A DNA stretch of 6,210 nucleotides from an uncultured Mesocricetibacter sp. (GTDB taxonomy: Bacteria; Pseudomonadota; Gammaproteobacteria; Enterobacterales; Pasteurellaceae). The position numbers and the translations under genes are program-made. The stretch lies in the NCBI GenBank assembly GCA_905373425.1, contig CAJPST010000130.1, forward strand, positions 1-6,210. Reading direction: 5' to 3'. This document shows positions 6,060 through 6,210 of this stretch, one piece after another (positions within the stretch are counted from its first letter, which is position 1; each line of letters starts with the position of its first letter). The notes beneath the pieces were generated by a model. That model was not told the origin of the DNA. It saw only the letters and a list, made by a program, of their open reading frames with translations, and ran no database searches.

Positions 6060-6140
6060 TTGATGAAAAAAGAAACGATTGAGAGTTTTTTTCTAAAACT
6101 GCTTGACGAGAAGTTACCTAATTGTCTATTATATCAGTCC
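6060..6140 (+). promoter_or_regulatory. rRNA operon promoter with A/T-rich upstream region
   Basis: The -35 TTGACG (6103-6108) and -10 TATTAT (6127-6132) are 18 bp apart. Bases about 6060-6100 are A- and T-tract-rich, as expected of an UP element. Transcription should start near 6139-6141. Only one promoter is visible, only some 15 nt from boxA, so a tandem P1/P2 pair is not seen here. Confidence 0.8.
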
Positions 6141-6210
6141 TTGCTTAATGCAAACGCTCTTTAACAAACCATCAGACAAACTGTGTGGGCACTGGTTGAT
6201 GACGAGTTTA
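6141..6210 (+). promoter_or_regulatory. rRNA operon leader: boxB-like hairpin, boxA and TGTGTGGGCACT element, right-edge partial
   Basis: GCTCTTTAACA (6156-6166) matches the rrn boxA that recruits NusB/S10 antitermination factors. Just before it, TTGC-TTAAT-GCAA (6141-6153) can form a small boxB-like hairpin. After it, CTGTGTGGGCACT (6181-6193) is the conserved boxC-like element found upstream of 16S genes in Enterobacterales and Pasteurellaceae. The leader runs off the right edge, so the 16S rRNA gene should begin shortly beyond it. Confidence 0.88.

Overview
The window looks like Pasteurellaceae chromosome (Haemophilus, Aggregatibacter, Actinobacillus or a relative). It carries exact copies of the Haemophilus-type DNA uptake signal core AAGTGCGGT on both strands (2472, 2973, 5992 minus, 6018). 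The coding sequence is AT-rich, and the window ends in an rRNA operon leader of the gamma-proteobacterial kind. All recognised genes are on the + strand. I saw no mobile element, tRNA or CRISPR array.

Region 1 (1-4020) is an uncharacterised envelope gene cluster, cut off on the left. It encodes, in order: an FGE-sulfatase-fold protein that lacks the catalytic cysteines and has a helical C-terminal extension; a glycine-zipper lipoprotein with a long coiled coil; a second, smaller coiled-coil lipoprotein; and a single-pass inner-membrane protein with a TonB-like Pro/Glu/Lys linker and a periplasmic VWA domain with an intact MIDAS site. The first three are tightly spaced (24 and 4 nt gaps). A hairpin with a G-interrupted T tail separates them from the VWA gene, and a stronger terminator follows that gene. 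My inference is that the four products form an envelope-spanning assembly: VWA protein in the inner membrane, two lipoproteins in the outer membrane, and the FGE-fold protein as a non-catalytic binding component. Its function cannot be read from the sequence.

Region 2 (4021-4374) is an AT-rich intergenic stretch. It holds the VWA terminator and, near its right end, a good sigma-70 promoter for the transporter.

Region 3 (4375-6034) is a two-gene transport unit: a neurotransmitter:sodium symporter (NSS) family transporter and, overlapping it by 4 nt (ATGA), a 30-codon one-helix protein of the MetS small-subunit type. It is closed by a terminator made from two inverted uptake signal sequences.

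Region 4 (6035-6210) is the promoter and leader of an rRNA operon: an A/T-rich upstream region, -35/-10, a boxB-like hairpin, boxA and a conserved TGTGTGGGCACT element. The 16S gene itself lies beyond the right edge.
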